Shown piece by piece: positions 34,453 through 44,384 of a stretch of DNA of 64,000 nucleotides (positions are counted from its first letter, which is position 1; every line of letters starts with the position of its first letter). The stretch is taken from the NCBI GenBank assembly GCA_944392335.1, contig CALXWJ010000088.1, positions 40,848-104,847 on the forward strand. The letters are read 5' to 3'. Source of the stretch: an uncultured Clostridia bacterium (GTDB taxonomy: Bacteria; Bacillota; Clostridia; UBA1381). The translations under genes and the position numbers were made by a program. The notes under the pieces were generated by a model. The model saw nothing but the letters and a program-made list of their open reading frames with translations. It ran no database searches and was not told the DNA's origin.

Positions 34453-35850
34453 ATGTTTACTTTAACCATAAAAACGAACAATCAAACAATAAAAAAAGAA
34501 TACAATGATAAGATCCTGCTGTCCGACGCGCTGTCCGACGCCGGAATACATCAGCTGAAGCCATGCGGCGGAAACGGTATTTGCGGCAAATGTAAGGTTA
34601 TTGCCAACGGACATGAAGTGCTTTCCTGCAAGACCTACATAGACTCTGATACAATTGTCGATTATACCGCGAAATCCGATAATATTCAAGGTCTTACGGA
34701 CGGGGTGGCAAAATCCTTTAACAAAAAGCCATTGGTACAGAATGGATATGGTCTTGCCGTTGATATAGGTACGACTACAATAGCCGGATATTTGTACAGC
34801 TTCCCCGAAGGCGACCTTGTATATACAAAAGGCGTTCTTAATACACAGGCGGAATTCGGTGCGGATGTTATTTCACGAATTGAATATTCCGATAAAGGCG
34901 GGCTTAAACAGCTTCAACAAAAGGTGACAGAACAAATAAAACTGCTTGCACAGGATAAGAAAATAGAAAAATATGTTATCACCGGAAACACCACCATGCT
35001 TCATCTTTTTACCGGGCTGGATCCGTCCGGCATCGCGCGTTCTCCTTTTACGCCCAAGTCCCTTTTCGGCGACTGGCACGGCAATGCATTTTTGCCTCCG
35101 TGTATTTCTTCATATATCGGGGCTGATATTACTACGGCAATACTCGCGTCCGATATGATGGAAAGCAAAGTGTCGTTTATGGTGGATATAGGCACAAACG
35201 GAGAAATGGTGCTTTGCAAGAACGGGAAATTATATTGCTGCTCCACCGCGGCCGGACCCGCATTTGAAGGAGCCGGGATCTCACGCGGTATGCTTGCGGC
35301 AAGCGGAGCTATCAACACCGTGTATATCGAAAACGGCAAATTAAAATATACAACAATAGATGACAAGCCTGCCGCAGGCATCTGCGGCACCGGTCTTATC
35401 GACGCCGTTGCCTGTATGCTTGAGCTTGAAGCTATTGATGAAACCGGCTTCATGGAGTCTGACTTTGAAATAGCCGACAGCGGTATTTTCATAACCGCCG
35501 AAGATATAAGAAAGGTTCAGCTGGCAAAATCCGCGATCCGGTCCGGTATAGATACCCTGCTTCATGAAAGCGGTACAAATCTTGAAGAGATCGAAGTGTT
35601 CTATATCGCGGGAGGTTTCGGAAGCTTCATAAACAAAACAAGCGCCGCTAAAATCGGGCTTATTCCGCGTGAAGTTGTGGATAATGTAAAATCGATAGGA
35701 AATGCCGCCGGAAACGGCGCCGCAATGATACTGCAAAGCGAAGAATGTCTTGAAGAATCAAAACACATTGCCGGCTGCGCGGAAGTGGTCGAATTGTCAC
35801 AAAGTCCATTTTTTATGGATAAATATGTTGAAAATATGATGTTTTATTAA
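34453..35850 (+). CDS. Corrinoid-reductive activator (2Fe-2S plus DUF4445 ASKHA ATPase)
   Basis: 465 residues. The N-terminal ferredoxin-like domain holds a [2Fe-2S] motif, KPCGGNGICGKC then LSCK (about residues 38-59). After a linker, the ASKHA-type domain shows AVDIGTTTIAGYL (phosphate loop), MVDIGTNGEMVLC, GAGISRGMLAASG and AGGFGSF. This is the RACE family, which reduces inactive Co(II) corrinoid to Co(I) with ATP. CGGAGG precedes the ATG. First gene of a three-gene rightward operon with two URO-D methyltransferases 14 and 63 bp apart; it should service the corrinoid protein at 30.8 kb. Confidence 0.93.
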   Translation: MFTLTIKTNNQTIKKEYNDKILLSDALSDAGIHQLKPCGGNGICGKCKVIANGHEVLSCKTYIDSDTIVDYTAKSDNIQGLTDGVAKSFNKKPLVQNGYGLAVDIGTTTIAGYLYSFPEGDLVYTKGVLNTQAEFGADVISRIEYSDKGGLKQLQQKVTEQIKLLAQDKKIEKYVITGNTTMLHLFTGLDPSGIARSPFTPKSLFGDWHGNAFLPPCISSYIGADITTAILASDMMESKVSFMVDIGTNGEMVLCKNGKLYCCSTAAGPAFEGAGISRGMLAASGAINTVYIENGKLKYTTIDDKPAAGICGTGLIDAVACMLELEAIDETGFMESDFEIADSGIFITAEDIRKVQLAKSAIRSGIDTLLHESGTNLEEIEVFYIAGGFGSFINKTSAAKIGLIPREVVDNVKSIGNAAGNGAAMILQSEECLEESKHIAGCAEVVELSQSPFFMDKYVENMMFY

Positions 35851-35864
35851 TAGGAGGAATTATC

Positions 35865-36866
35865 ATGAATATGAAAAAATGGATCGAAGAGATCAAAACA
35901 ACCGAAAAGAAAAAAGCTATGCCCATACTGTCATTCCCTTCTGTTTCACTTATGGGAATAACGGTTAAAGAGCTGATAAACGACAGTGACCTTCAGGCAA
36001 AAGCCATGAAGCTTGTCTGTGACAGAGTTAATTCTCTCGCGTCTGTCAGTATGATGGATCTATCTGTAGAAGCGGAGGCTTTCGGCTGCAAAATCAAAGT
36101 ATCGGATGATGAAGTTCCTACGGTAACAAACGCTGTAGTTACCACTCCCGAAGAAGCAGACAGCCTTGTTGTACCGCCTGTCGGCTCCGGCAGGACCGGT
36201 ATTTATATAAAAGCAATGCAAGAGGCTTGCAAGCTGATTACCGACAGGCCTGTATTTGCGGGAGTAATAGGGCCGTTTTCACTTGCCGGCCGCCTTATGG
36301 ACGTCAGCGAAGCAATGGTTAACTGCTATATCGAACCTGAAATGGTACATACCACACTTAAAAAGGCAACTGAATTTTTAATTGAATATATAAACGCTTA
36401 TAAGGCCGCGGGAGCTAACGGTATTGTTATGGCAGAGCCTCTTACCGGTATGCTTTCACCCGATCTTGCGGCAGAATTTTCCGAGCCCTATGTCAAACAA
36501 ATCGTTGACAGCGTTCAAACAGATGATTTTATAATTATATATCACAACTGCGGAAACAATACCATTCAAATGATAGACTCCATCTTAAATACCGGCTGCA
36601 GCGCTTATCATTTCGGAAATGCCGTAAGTATGTCGGACGTGTTGTCAAAGGCACCCCAGAATACTGTTGTTATGGGAAATATCGATCCTGCGGGTCAGTT
36701 TAAAAACGGCACACCCGAATCGATAACTCAGGTCACAACGGAATTACTCAAAAATTGCTCAAGGTACAAGAACTTTGTCATTTCATCGGGCTGTGACATT
36801 CCGCCCGCAAGCAGCTGGGACAATATAGACGCTTTCTTCAAGGCTGTTGATGAATTTTATTTATAA
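35865..36866 (+). CDS. URO-D family corrinoid methyltransferase 2 (MtaA-like)
   Basis: 333 residues. TIM barrel with Zn ligands in IIYHNCGN (His-x-Cys) and the late SSGCDIPP, the MtaA/MtbA-type thiol-activating pattern, plus FAGVIGPFSLAGRLMD (substrate entry) and AEPLTGMLSPDL. MtaA-like proteins transfer methyl from corrinoid to a thiol such as coenzyme M; in a clostridium the acceptor would be different. GGAGG precedes the ATG. Of the three URO-D proteins this is the best candidate for the second half-reaction (inference). Confidence 0.85.
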   Translation: MNMKKWIEEIKTTEKKKAMPILSFPSVSLMGITVKELINDSDLQAKAMKLVCDRVNSLASVSMMDLSVEAEAFGCKIKVSDDEVPTVTNAVVTTPEEADSLVVPPVGSGRTGIYIKAMQEACKLITDRPVFAGVIGPFSLAGRLMDVSEAMVNCYIEPEMVHTTLKKATEFLIEYINAYKAAGANGIVMAEPLTGMLSPDLAAEFSEPYVKQIVDSVQTDDFIIIYHNCGNNTIQMIDSILNTGCSAYHFGNAVSMSDVLSKAPQNTVVMGNIDPAGQFKNGTPESITQVTTELLKNCSRYKNFVISSGCDIPPASSWDNIDAFFKAVDEFYL

Positions 36867-36929
36867 ACAAATGACAGGGCTCGATCCCCATAATTACAGT
36901 TCATTGATCAAATAGGAGGGTTTTCAGCA

Positions 36930-38066
36930 ATGCCGAAAGAAACCTTAAATTCAAGGCAAAGAGTACATATGGCAATAGAGCATAAAGAAACCGACCGTAT
37001 GCCCATTGATCTGGGAGTACATTTTTCTACGGGAATTTCGGTTTTCGCATACAAAAATTTACGCGAATATTTAGGTCTTGATACCGGCAAAATCGAAATC
37101 GCGGACTGTATTCAGCTTCTTGCAAGAGTGGATGACGATATCATTGATCTGTTTCATATAGATACAATGCTTTTAAATCCCCCATGGCCCGAAACCGGAA
37201 GCTGGAATCCGCGGGATGATTATAATTTCATTGTTCCGTCTACTTTTACTCCCCATAAAAACGACAACGGCTCCTGGGAGCTTTCATATAACGGTCAGCA
37301 TATGTATATGCCCGAAGGCGGTTTTTTCTTTGACGGAGGCGGCCCTGATTTTTACGGTATGGATGAGGATAAAAAGCTCGCGCTTTTTGCCAAAAGAGCC
37401 GAAAAGCTTCACAAGGAAACAGACAAGTTTATTATGATGATGGGGTTTACCGGATTCTTTTATGACATTGAATTTGCATGCAAAATGCTTTTGGAGCCTG
37501 ATGAATGTAAAAGAGGCAATGAAATACAATTAAAGAACAGCATTGAACAATTTGATAAAATAAACAGGCTTATGGGGAAATACATAGACAGTATCGAAGT
37601 AAATTCCGACTTGGGAACACAAATGAACCTGATGTGTACTCCCGACAGCTATATAGAAATATGTTATCCTTATTTGAAAAAATTCTGTGATCATGTACAC
37701 AATACAAGCAATATCAAAATTTTTATGCACTCATGCGGCGCGATTTCCTCCGCATTGCCGTATATATGCGACGCCGGAGTGGATGCGATCAATCCTGTTC
37801 AAATATCCGCAAAAGGCATGGAGCCGAATATGTTAAAGGAAAAATTCGGCGATAAAATATGCTTTTGGGGCGGAGGATGCAATACTCAGGAGGTTTTATG
37901 GTGCAAAACGCCTGATGAGATAAAAGCCCATGTAAAAAATTTGATCGGCATATTTAAACCGAACGGTGGTTTTGTATTCAATCAAGTGCACAACATAATG
38001 GGAAACGTTCCCCCCGAAAATATTGTCGCCATGCTCAACACGGCATATGAGAACAGCTTTTTTTAA
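36930..38066 (+). CDS. URO-D family corrinoid methyltransferase 3
   Basis: 378 residues, the longest of the three. FMHSCGAISSALP (His-x-Cys) and CFWGGGCNTQEVLW carry the metal ligands; DRMPIDLGVHFSTGISVFAY is an N-terminal substrate region and PENIVAMLNTAYE the family's C-terminal helix. This longer form resembles substrate-specific demethylases of O-methyl compounds. Third gene of the operon (AGGAGGG before the ATG); a terminator follows at 38180-38247. Substrate unknown. Confidence 0.85.
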   Translation: MPKETLNSRQRVHMAIEHKETDRMPIDLGVHFSTGISVFAYKNLREYLGLDTGKIEIADCIQLLARVDDDIIDLFHIDTMLLNPPWPETGSWNPRDDYNFIVPSTFTPHKNDNGSWELSYNGQHMYMPEGGFFFDGGGPDFYGMDEDKKLALFAKRAEKLHKETDKFIMMMGFTGFFYDIEFACKMLLEPDECKRGNEIQLKNSIEQFDKINRLMGKYIDSIEVNSDLGTQMNLMCTPDSYIEICYPYLKKFCDHVHNTSNIKIFMHSCGAISSALPYICDAGVDAINPVQISAKGMEPNMLKEKFGDKICFWGGGCNTQEVLWCKTPDEIKAHVKNLIGIFKPNGGFVFNQVHNIMGNVPPENIVAMLNTAYENSFF

Positions 38067-38078
38067 ATCATACAAAAT

Positions 38079-38163
38079 ACAGCGCTGTGATCTGCGGGAG
38101 ATCGTACCCCCACCGATCACAAATATGGGGCTCCGCCCCGATCACGGCAGGGGACAACATGCG
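38079..38163 (+). repeat. Dispersed structured repeat, partial copy R3
   Basis: Retains GCTGTGATCTGCGGGAG, CCGATCACAAATATGG and the closing GC-rich part with GGGGACAACATGCGCG that is also in the 60.1-kb copy. Confidence 0.65.
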
Positions 38164-38179
38164 CGCGGTCATAAAATAC

Positions 38180-38247
38180 AAACAGAATATATTGATATCA
38201 TAGCAAATGGTTTATCTGCCATTGACCCTTCAATATATTCTGTTTTT
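38180..38247. terminator. Bidirectional terminator between URO-D 3 and the SIS gene
   Basis: AAACAGAATATATTGA (38180-38195) pairs perfectly with TCAATATATTCTGTTT (38230-38245), followed by Ts. Confidence 0.85.
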
Positions 38248-38309
38248 ATATATTTTTATACCATATTATTTAAAGCTGTTTTCATCATCCTGGCATAGAT
38301 AACATCTGT

Positions 38310-38900
38310 TCAATTAAAATAATTTCTTTCGATTTCCTTGCACAGATAATGATATACGGGCAAATGAAGCTCTTGTATCTTAAATGTTTCGGTCTCCGGC
38401 ACCTGTATTGTAACATCGCAAAGCCGCGACAGTCTGCTCTCATTTTTCCCTGTCAGTGAAAGTGTCTTTATTCCCAAGCATTTCGCGACTTTTGCGGCGT
38501 TTACAATGTTTTTTGAATTTCCCGAGGTCGACAAGGCTATCAGCAAATCATTTTCCTCTGCATATCCGTATACAAGCTGCGCGTACATCATTTCCGGATC
38601 AACATCATTTATAAATGCGGATAAAACCGCGCATTGACTGGGCAATGATATCGCGGGAAGACAACCCTGAAGCTTTTTTCTGATAGCTTCAGGTATTCTC
38701 TCATCCGTCACTTCCCTTTTACGCATAAAACCCTTCATCAGTTCTCCTACCATATGTTCGCAGTCAGCCGCGCTTCCGCCGTTGCCGCATATCAATATTT
38801 TGCCTCGGTTATCATATGTATCGATCATCATTTCCAACGCGCTTTTTATAGAATTTTCACAGACCTTTAACCGGGGATAACGTTCAAATAACTCATGCAT
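38310..38900 (-). CDS. SIS-domain sugar phosphate isomerase (GmhA-like)
   Basis: 196 residues. A SIS fold with ILICGNGGSAADCEHMVGELM (phosphate loop and His), SALINDVDPE-like AFINDVDPEMM, and LLIALSTSGNSKNIVNAA, all in the order of sedoheptulose-7-phosphate isomerase GmhA. Its start overlaps the ROK kinase end by 8 bp, so the two are translationally coupled. Whether the product is a heptose precursor or an amino-sugar catabolic step cannot be told. Confidence 0.85.
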   Translation of the reverse strand: MHELFERYPRLKVCENSIKSALEMMIDTYDNRGKILICGNGGSAADCEHMVGELMKGFMRKREVTDERIPEAIRKKLQGCLPAISLPSQCAVLSAFINDVDPEMMYAQLVYGYAEENDLLIALSTSGNSKNIVNAAKVAKCLGIKTLSLTGKNESRLSRLCDVTIQVPETETFKIQELHLPVYHYLCKEIERNYFN

Positions 38901-39840
38901 TTTTCCCTCTCCTTAAATATGTTTGCTCTGCCACCGCAATAGCCGCAAAATCACCTATATCATCGCCCAATTCGGCAGGGACAATACTGCACACCCCTCT
39001 TGCATGGACAAGAGCTTCACGGTTTATGACTTCATTCATTTTATCGGTCATCAATTCACCGCTTCGTTCAAATATACTGCCTATTACAATTTTTTCGGGA
39101 TTTAAAATATCGATAAGAACAGAAATTCCTTCACCCAATTTTTCCGCACATATCTCATAAACCTTAAGTGCCGTAGTATCACCCTGTTTAGCGCTGTCTG
39201 CAATGCTTTTTGCGGTTATTTTATCCAATTCGTTTGAATTTTTGCAAAAAGAGGTCTGCTTTCCTATTTGCAGCTGTTCTACGGCAAGCATTTTACCAAG
39301 CATTGCAATTCCTCCTCCGCTGCAAAATCCTTCAAATGAACCTGTTTTCCCATATCCCACCGGGCCGAAAGGGCTCATTCTGATATGTCCGATTTCACCT
39401 GCCATATCATTTGTTCCTTCATACAATTCCCCGTTTAAGATCAGTCCGGCTCCCATACCTGTTCCGAAAGTAAGAAAAATCATATTTTTTGTCCCTCTTC
39501 CCGCCCCGTATTTCCATTCTGCAACGGCACAGGCATTTGCATCGTTGAGAATACCGCACGGTACAGAAAATTTTTCTTCCAGCATGTCAACTATTTTTAT
39601 ATTATCCCAGCCCTTTAAATTCGGAGGTGATAAAATTATTCCTTTTTTTGAATCAAGAGGGCCGCCGCAGCTTATGCCGATCGCCTCGCCGCGGCCGAGC
39701 TTGCCCACCGCATTTATGATATTATTAAGTGTTTCATCTACATGCGTGGTCTTAAATACAATTTTATTCATGATCCCGTTTTCGGCGCTTCCCACGCTTA
39801 TACTGCATTTTGTTCCTCCTATATCAATTCCGCAAAACAT
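38893..39840 (-). CDS. ROK-family sugar kinase
   Basis: 315 residues from ATG 39840 (AAGGAG six bases upstream; the frame opens at 39867 inside the leader). MFCGIDIGGTKCSISVG is the phosphate loop; ILNDANACAVAEWKYGAG and FLTFGTGMGAGLILNG the catalytic region; GEIGHIRMSPFG includes the metal-binding His, but the usual CxCGxxGCxE zinc motif is replaced by GKTGSFEGFCSGGG. Glucokinase or N-acetylmannosamine kinase-like; coupled with the SIS isomerase. Confidence 0.85.
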   Translation of the reverse strand: MFCGIDIGGTKCSISVGSAENGIMNKIVFKTTHVDETLNNIINAVGKLGRGEAIGISCGGPLDSKKGIILSPPNLKGWDNIKIVDMLEEKFSVPCGILNDANACAVAEWKYGAGRGTKNMIFLTFGTGMGAGLILNGELYEGTNDMAGEIGHIRMSPFGPVGYGKTGSFEGFCSGGGIAMLGKMLAVEQLQIGKQTSFCKNSNELDKITAKSIADSAKQGDTTALKVYEICAEKLGEGISVLIDILNPEKIVIGSIFERSGELMTDKMNEVINREALVHARGVCSIVPAELGDDIGDFAAIAVAEQTYLRRGKNA

Positions 39841-40042
39841 ACAAGCTCTCCTTTCTTTTTTATGCAATACGCAAAGACATTTTATCGCGGTTTTTTTCTG
39901 TGAGATTCATATGTGATCAACATACATGTTTTAAATCGGCTTTTTGATAATAGCTTATCGGGTTATAGAAGCCAAGCCGGCCGATAAATAAAACGGCGCA
40001 AAAATGCACCAAATTCTTAAACGAATCCAGTGCATATACATA

Positions 40043-41236
40043 TCATTTCAGAGCTTCAACGGCTTTTTGAAGCTGTACGTCTTCTTCATAGGTCAAATCG
40101 GAGATCTGCTTTTCGGTCTCCATTTCCACAACGATATCCGGTTCAATTCCCACACCGTGAATACAAACGCCGTTGGGAGAATAATATTTTGCGGTTGTTA
40201 CGCTTACACCGCTTCCGTCACCCAATGGGATAACCGACTGAACTATACCCTTGCCAAAGGTTTTCTCGCCGATAATTATTGCCTTTTCGTAATCCTTAAG
40301 CGCTCCCGTTAAAACCTCCGACGCCGACGCGCTGTTTGAATTTACCAATACCGCCATGGGAATTGAAAGCTCCTCAGCGTCCGATGTATAATCTGTTCTC
40401 GAACCCTTTTTATCCTCGGTATAAGTTATTATACCGGCAGGCAAAAGCTCATCCGCGATATTATTTACAACCGTCAGATTCCCGCCCGGATTGTTTCTTA
40501 AATCGATTATAAGCTTTTTCATGCCGCTGTTTTGAAGATTTGTTAAGCTCTCCATAAATTCGTCATATGTATCCAACGCGTCTTCATCATCCTCGTCCAC
40601 CGAATTAAATGCAGTTATTCTTATATAACCTATTTCATCATCTATCATTTTTTCGCTTACCGAATCATTTTTCACAACATCACGGGTTATTTCAAAATCC
40701 ATTCGCTGACCGTCGCGCTCAACCGTAACTATAACCTTTGTGCCTTCCTTTTCTTCAAGCTCGTCACCTCGCATTACAGATACGGCGTCTTCCATTTCCT
40801 CTCCCGTATATTCAACGCCGTCAACCGCGACAATATAGTCTCCCGAAAGTATTCCCGCCTTATCGGAAGGGCCCCCCTCTATTGCCGAAACAACAACCAG
40901 TTTATTGACCTCCGCGTCAACGGAAATAACGATTCCTATTCCGTAAAAACTATTCGACAGATTTGTTTTGTAAGATTCAAACTGCTGCTTTGAATAATAA
41001 TTTGTATAATTATCATCTACAGCAAGGGTCAAACCCGACGCCGCATAATCCGCCATCTTTTCCTTATCCAGATCGAAAATGCAGTAATTATCCATTATAC
41101 TTGCCAATGTCGCGATTTTGTTATTAATAACGCCGTTATTCTGAACATATATTATATCTCTGACCGTATTGGTCAAAAGACAGGTTATCAATGCAGTCAA
41201 TACTATTGTAGTAATTGTTTTCTTTTTACTGTCCAC
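40043..41236 (-). CDS. ctpA: S41-family C-terminal processing protease
   Basis: 397 residues. An N-terminal membrane anchor (TIVLTALITCLLTNTV) puts the rest outside the membrane. A PDZ domain (about 95-175, GIGIVISVDAEVNKLVVVSA, SGDYIVAVDGVEY) precedes the S41 peptidase with the catalytic Ser in NSNSASASEVL (about 299) and the Lys in GEKTFGKGIVQ (about 325). It lies downstream of envC-ftsX-ftsE, as ctp genes do in many Clostridia, where it processes division or wall-hydrolase substrates. Confidence 0.95.
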   Translation of the reverse strand: MDSKKKTITTIVLTALITCLLTNTVRDIIYVQNNGVINNKIATLASIMDNYCIFDLDKEKMADYAASGLTLAVDDNYTNYYSKQQFESYKTNLSNSFYGIGIVISVDAEVNKLVVVSAIEGGPSDKAGILSGDYIVAVDGVEYTGEEMEDAVSVMRGDELEEKEGTKVIVTVERDGQRMDFEITRDVVKNDSVSEKMIDDEIGYIRITAFNSVDEDDEDALDTYDEFMESLTNLQNSGMKKLIIDLRNNPGGNLTVVNNIADELLPAGIITYTEDKKGSRTDYTSDAEELSIPMAVLVNSNSASASEVLTGALKDYEKAIIIGEKTFGKGIVQSVIPLGDGSGVSVTTAKYYSPNGVCIHGVGIEPDIVVEMETEKQISDLTYEEDVQLQKAVEALK

Positions 41237-41362
41237 AATTATGCCTCCTTAAAATTGCGGTGATTTTTGCTGACGGAAAAACCACTTTTAAATTTATAAT
41301 ATTATTCTATGCAGTTTAAATTACGGCTATCACCTTTATTTATTCACATCGGCATATCAGCT

Positions 41363-42535
41363 TTACAGATAATTCAGCGGATTTTTGGGAGAACCGTTGA
41401 CCATTACTTCAAAATGCACATGATTACCCGTTGAATTTCCCGTTGAGCCGCATTTCGCGATCACATCGCCTCTGTTGACTTTTTGACCGGCCGAAACAAG
41501 CAGCTTGCTGTTATGCGCGTACAAGGTCACATAGCCGCCGCCGTGATTTATCGTTACATAATACCCATAACTGTTATTATAGCCCGCGGTTACCACCGTT
41601 CCTGCCTCCGCCGCCAAAACATTTGATCCGAAGGGCGCGCCGATATCTATTCCTCTGTGCAGGCTTTTTGTACCCGTTATCGGGTGGGTCCTGTAACCGT
41701 AATTTGATGTAATCCTTGTGGATGCGGCGGAAGGCCATCCGAATTGTCCGTTACCGCTGTATGCAGGGGTATCCGATGAGGAAGAGCTTTTTGACTCTTG
41801 TGCGGCAAGCGCTTTCTGAAGCTCCGCCTTTAAAGCATTATAATCGCTTTCATCTTGTTCCTCCTGTTTTTTCAAGCTTTCTATATCACTGTTAAGAGAA
41901 TCTATTATTGCTTGTTTTTCACTTTTTAGAGTCTCCAAATCTGATTTTTTGTCTTCCAATATCGATTTTGCTTCGATTTGTTCATTCTGTTCGTTCACAA
42001 CAAGCTGTTTTGCCTGTTCTATCTGATCCTTTGAATTTATGTAATCGTTTATAATATCCTTATCGTAATTGTATACACTTTTGACTACCGATAATCTCGT
42101 CACCAAATCAGCCAATCCGTCCGCTTCGAGCAGCAGCTGCAAATACGATGTGGTACCGTATTCATACATCACCTTGATTCTTTGCATCAATCTTTCGTTA
42201 TCTTCTTCAATTTTATTGCTCAAGGCTTCAATTTCCTCATTCTTGTCATCAATTTCCTTTTGTTTTTCATCTATTACGGCTTCAACATCTTCTATGTCGT
42301 CAAGCATTGCCGAAATTTGCAGATCAAGGCTGTTTCTTTTTTCTATTTCGGCATTTTTTTCGGCTGTTTTGCTGTTTATTTCAGCTTCCTTTTGTTTTAT
42401 CTGTTCATTTCTTTCTTCCATTTCCTTTTTTAACTCACTAACGCTTTTTGCGGCAAAAGCTTCGGAAAATGAAAATATTATAAAAAATGCCGAAACAACC
42501 GAAATAACCTTTTTTATTTTTTTATTGAATCTCAT
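41363..42535 (-). CDS. EnvC-like murein hydrolase activator (coiled coil plus M23)
   Basis: 390 residues from ATG 42535 (GGAGAG five bases upstream). A signal peptide (KKIKKVISVVSAFFIIFSFSEAFAA) is followed by about 200 residues of charged coiled coil and a C-terminal LytM/M23 domain with HRGIDIG and GNHVHFEV, which keep the zinc ligands, so it may be an active endopeptidase. The start lies 60 bp from ftsX; FtsEX gates this class of wall hydrolase during division. Confidence 0.92.
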   Translation of the reverse strand: MRFNKKIKKVISVVSAFFIIFSFSEAFAAKSVSELKKEMEERNEQIKQKEAEINSKTAEKNAEIEKRNSLDLQISAMLDDIEDVEAVIDEKQKEIDDKNEEIEALSNKIEEDNERLMQRIKVMYEYGTTSYLQLLLEADGLADLVTRLSVVKSVYNYDKDIINDYINSKDQIEQAKQLVVNEQNEQIEAKSILEDKKSDLETLKSEKQAIIDSLNSDIESLKKQEEQDESDYNALKAELQKALAAQESKSSSSSDTPAYSGNGQFGWPSAASTRITSNYGYRTHPITGTKSLHRGIDIGAPFGSNVLAAEAGTVVTAGYNNSYGYYVTINHGGGYVTLYAHNSKLLVSAGQKVNRGDVIAKCGSTGNSTGNHVHFEVMVNGSPKNPLNYL

Positions 42536-42595
42536 AAAATCTCTCCATTCTGCCATATAGACTTTACAGTCTTTAATTCCATATTTGCGAAATTT

Positions 42596-43498
42596 CTATA
42601 CATTAAGATATTTTCTCATGGATATTGAGCTTCCGACAATTCCTATCAAACATCCGCATACAATAAACAATCCGCCCAGTATAAGTATCAGATCGGAATA
42701 TACCACCATATCAAACACACCCTTTAGCGCCGAGTTAATATAGGTATCATACAAGGTAATATATCCCCATGATATCAGGCCAAAAGAAATAACGGCGCCC
42801 AAAAAGCCAATCATTATACCCTCAAAAATAAATGGGGTTCGTATAAATCTGTCGGTTGCACCTATGTATTTCATGATATTTATTTCTTTTCGTCTGTTAA
42901 ATACCGTAAGACGCACGGTATTAGATATGATAACAATTGAGGCTATCAATAAAATAATCATTATAATAATACTTAATTTCTGAATGGAATCGGAAACGGA
43001 CAGTACCATATTTGTAACATCCTGATTATTCTCAACATGGCTTACATCCGCGATCTGTTCAAGCTCCGATACCGTTTGCTTGGCAAGCGAAATATCCGAT
43101 AATGTTATCCTGTAAGAATCGGAAAACGGATTATCCTCCTGGGTATATGATCCAACCAAATCTTCCCGTCCTTCAAACACATCATTCATGGCATATTCAA
43201 ACATCTGTTCCTTTGTATAAAGAGAAATCTCTTTAACATTCGGCAGCGCCAAAATCTCATCACCGATCTGTGATATACGTTCATCGGACGCATCTTCATT
43301 AATGTACAGCTGAACTTCACACTGATCCTTTATCTGCTCTGTAATAGAATCAACATTTATGGTTATGATCGCAAACAATCCTATGATAAGCAGGCAACAG
43401 GTTGTTGTAAAAAGAGACGCAATACTCATCAAGCCGTTTCTTATCACATTTTTCTTTGCCTGGGATAAAGAATACTTAAGCTTCGACAGGCTTAACAT
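42596..43498 (-). CDS. ftsX: Cell division ABC permease
   Basis: 300 residues from ATG 43498 (GGGGGTG six bases upstream). Topology of FtsX: one N-terminal helix (LFTTTCCLLIIGLFAIITI), an extracellular loop (about 50-170), then three C-terminal helices with the FtsX signature INIMKYIGATDRFIRTPFI. It forms the membrane half of FtsEX. It overlaps ftsE by 23 bp. Confidence 0.95.
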   Translation of the reverse strand: MLSLSKLKYSLSQAKKNVIRNGLMSIASLFTTTCCLLIIGLFAIITINVDSITEQIKDQCEVQLYINEDASDERISQIGDEILALPNVKEISLYTKEQMFEYAMNDVFEGREDLVGSYTQEDNPFSDSYRITLSDISLAKQTVSELEQIADVSHVENNQDVTNMVLSVSDSIQKLSIIIMIILLIASIVIISNTVRLTVFNRRKEINIMKYIGATDRFIRTPFIFEGIMIGFLGAVISFGLISWGYITLYDTYINSALKGVFDMVVYSDLILILGGLFIVCGCLIGIVGSSISMRKYLNV

Positions 43499-44171
43499 GG
43501 TATTCACCCCCAACCTCATCACGGACTATCTTCCCGTCTTCAATTTCTATAACACGCTTTTTCATTACGTCGACGATTTCCTTTGCATGAGTTGCCATTA
43601 TAATCGTTGTACCCATTTTATTAATATTTTCAAAAATATCCATAATTTCCATTGCGACCTTTGGATTAAGGTTTCCCGTAGGCTCGTCCGCAATAAGCAG
43701 TGACGGATTATTTACCAGGGCGCGCGCCAACGCGACTCTTTGCTGCTCCCCGCCCGAAAGCTCGGACGGACGCATTTTTGCCTTATAATTTAATCCCACC
43801 ATATTCAACACAACTGGCACACGCCTTCTTATTTCCCTTCTTGTCGCGCCAACAATACGCATTGCAAATTCTACATTTTCAAAAACGGTCCTGTCGTCAA
43901 GAAGCCTGAAATCCTGAAATACAACGCCCATTTTTCTTCTTAAATAAGGAATTTCCTTTTGGGAAATTTTTGTTATGTCCTCACCATACAGGTAAATTTC
44001 ACCGCTTGTGACATTTTCCTCACGCATGAGCAGCTTTGTCATAGTGGTTTTACCCGCACCGCTTGAACCCACAAGGAATACAAACTCTCCGTTTTCGATC
44101 TTTACATCAACCTCGTCCAAAGCCAATGTTCCGTTGTCATACTCCTTTGTAACCTTTAAAAATTCAATCAT
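43476..44171 (-). CDS. ftsE: Cell division ATP-binding protein
   Basis: 231 residues from ATG 44171 (AAGGGTG upstream; the frame opens with GTG 44180 inside that site). Walker [13 protein letters not shown] signature ELSGGEQQR, Walker [10 protein letters not shown] and the H-loop MATHAKEIV are all intact. ATP hydrolysis by FtsE drives FtsX to activate wall hydrolases at the septum or in elongation. First gene of ftsE-ftsX-envC, with ctpA 126 bp beyond. Confidence 0.96.
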   Translation of the reverse strand: MIEFLKVTKEYDNGTLALDEVDVKIENGEFVFLVGSSGAGKTTMTKLLMREENVTSGEIYLYGEDITKISQKEIPYLRRKMGVVFQDFRLLDDRTVFENVEFAMRIVGATRREIRRRVPVVLNMVGLNYKAKMRPSELSGGEQQRVALARALVNNPSLLIADEPTGNLNPKVAMEIMDIFENINKMGTTIIMATHAKEIVDVMKKRVIEIEDGKIVRDEVGGEYHVKPVEA

Positions 44172-44384
44172 TGCTTTCACCCTTAAAATACGGCTTTTAC
44201 ACCGCTGTTTTATTTAAATCGGCGCAACACTCCCCAAAACTTGTTTGAAACGGAGCCTTGCAGTCACGTAATTTTTCAAATTCATCGACATACGTTCCCC
44301 CGGTATTTTCCCTTAAAACCCACAGCCTGAAATATCAATATAAGTGACGTCCCAAAATCAATTCGGAGCGCCACTTATTAAATC

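Noticed and set aside
33279..38066. URO-D proteins as HemE (heme synthesis)
   Set aside because: Three divergent paralogues with His-x-Cys zinc sites next to a corrinoid protein and its reactivator; no other heme gene is present.
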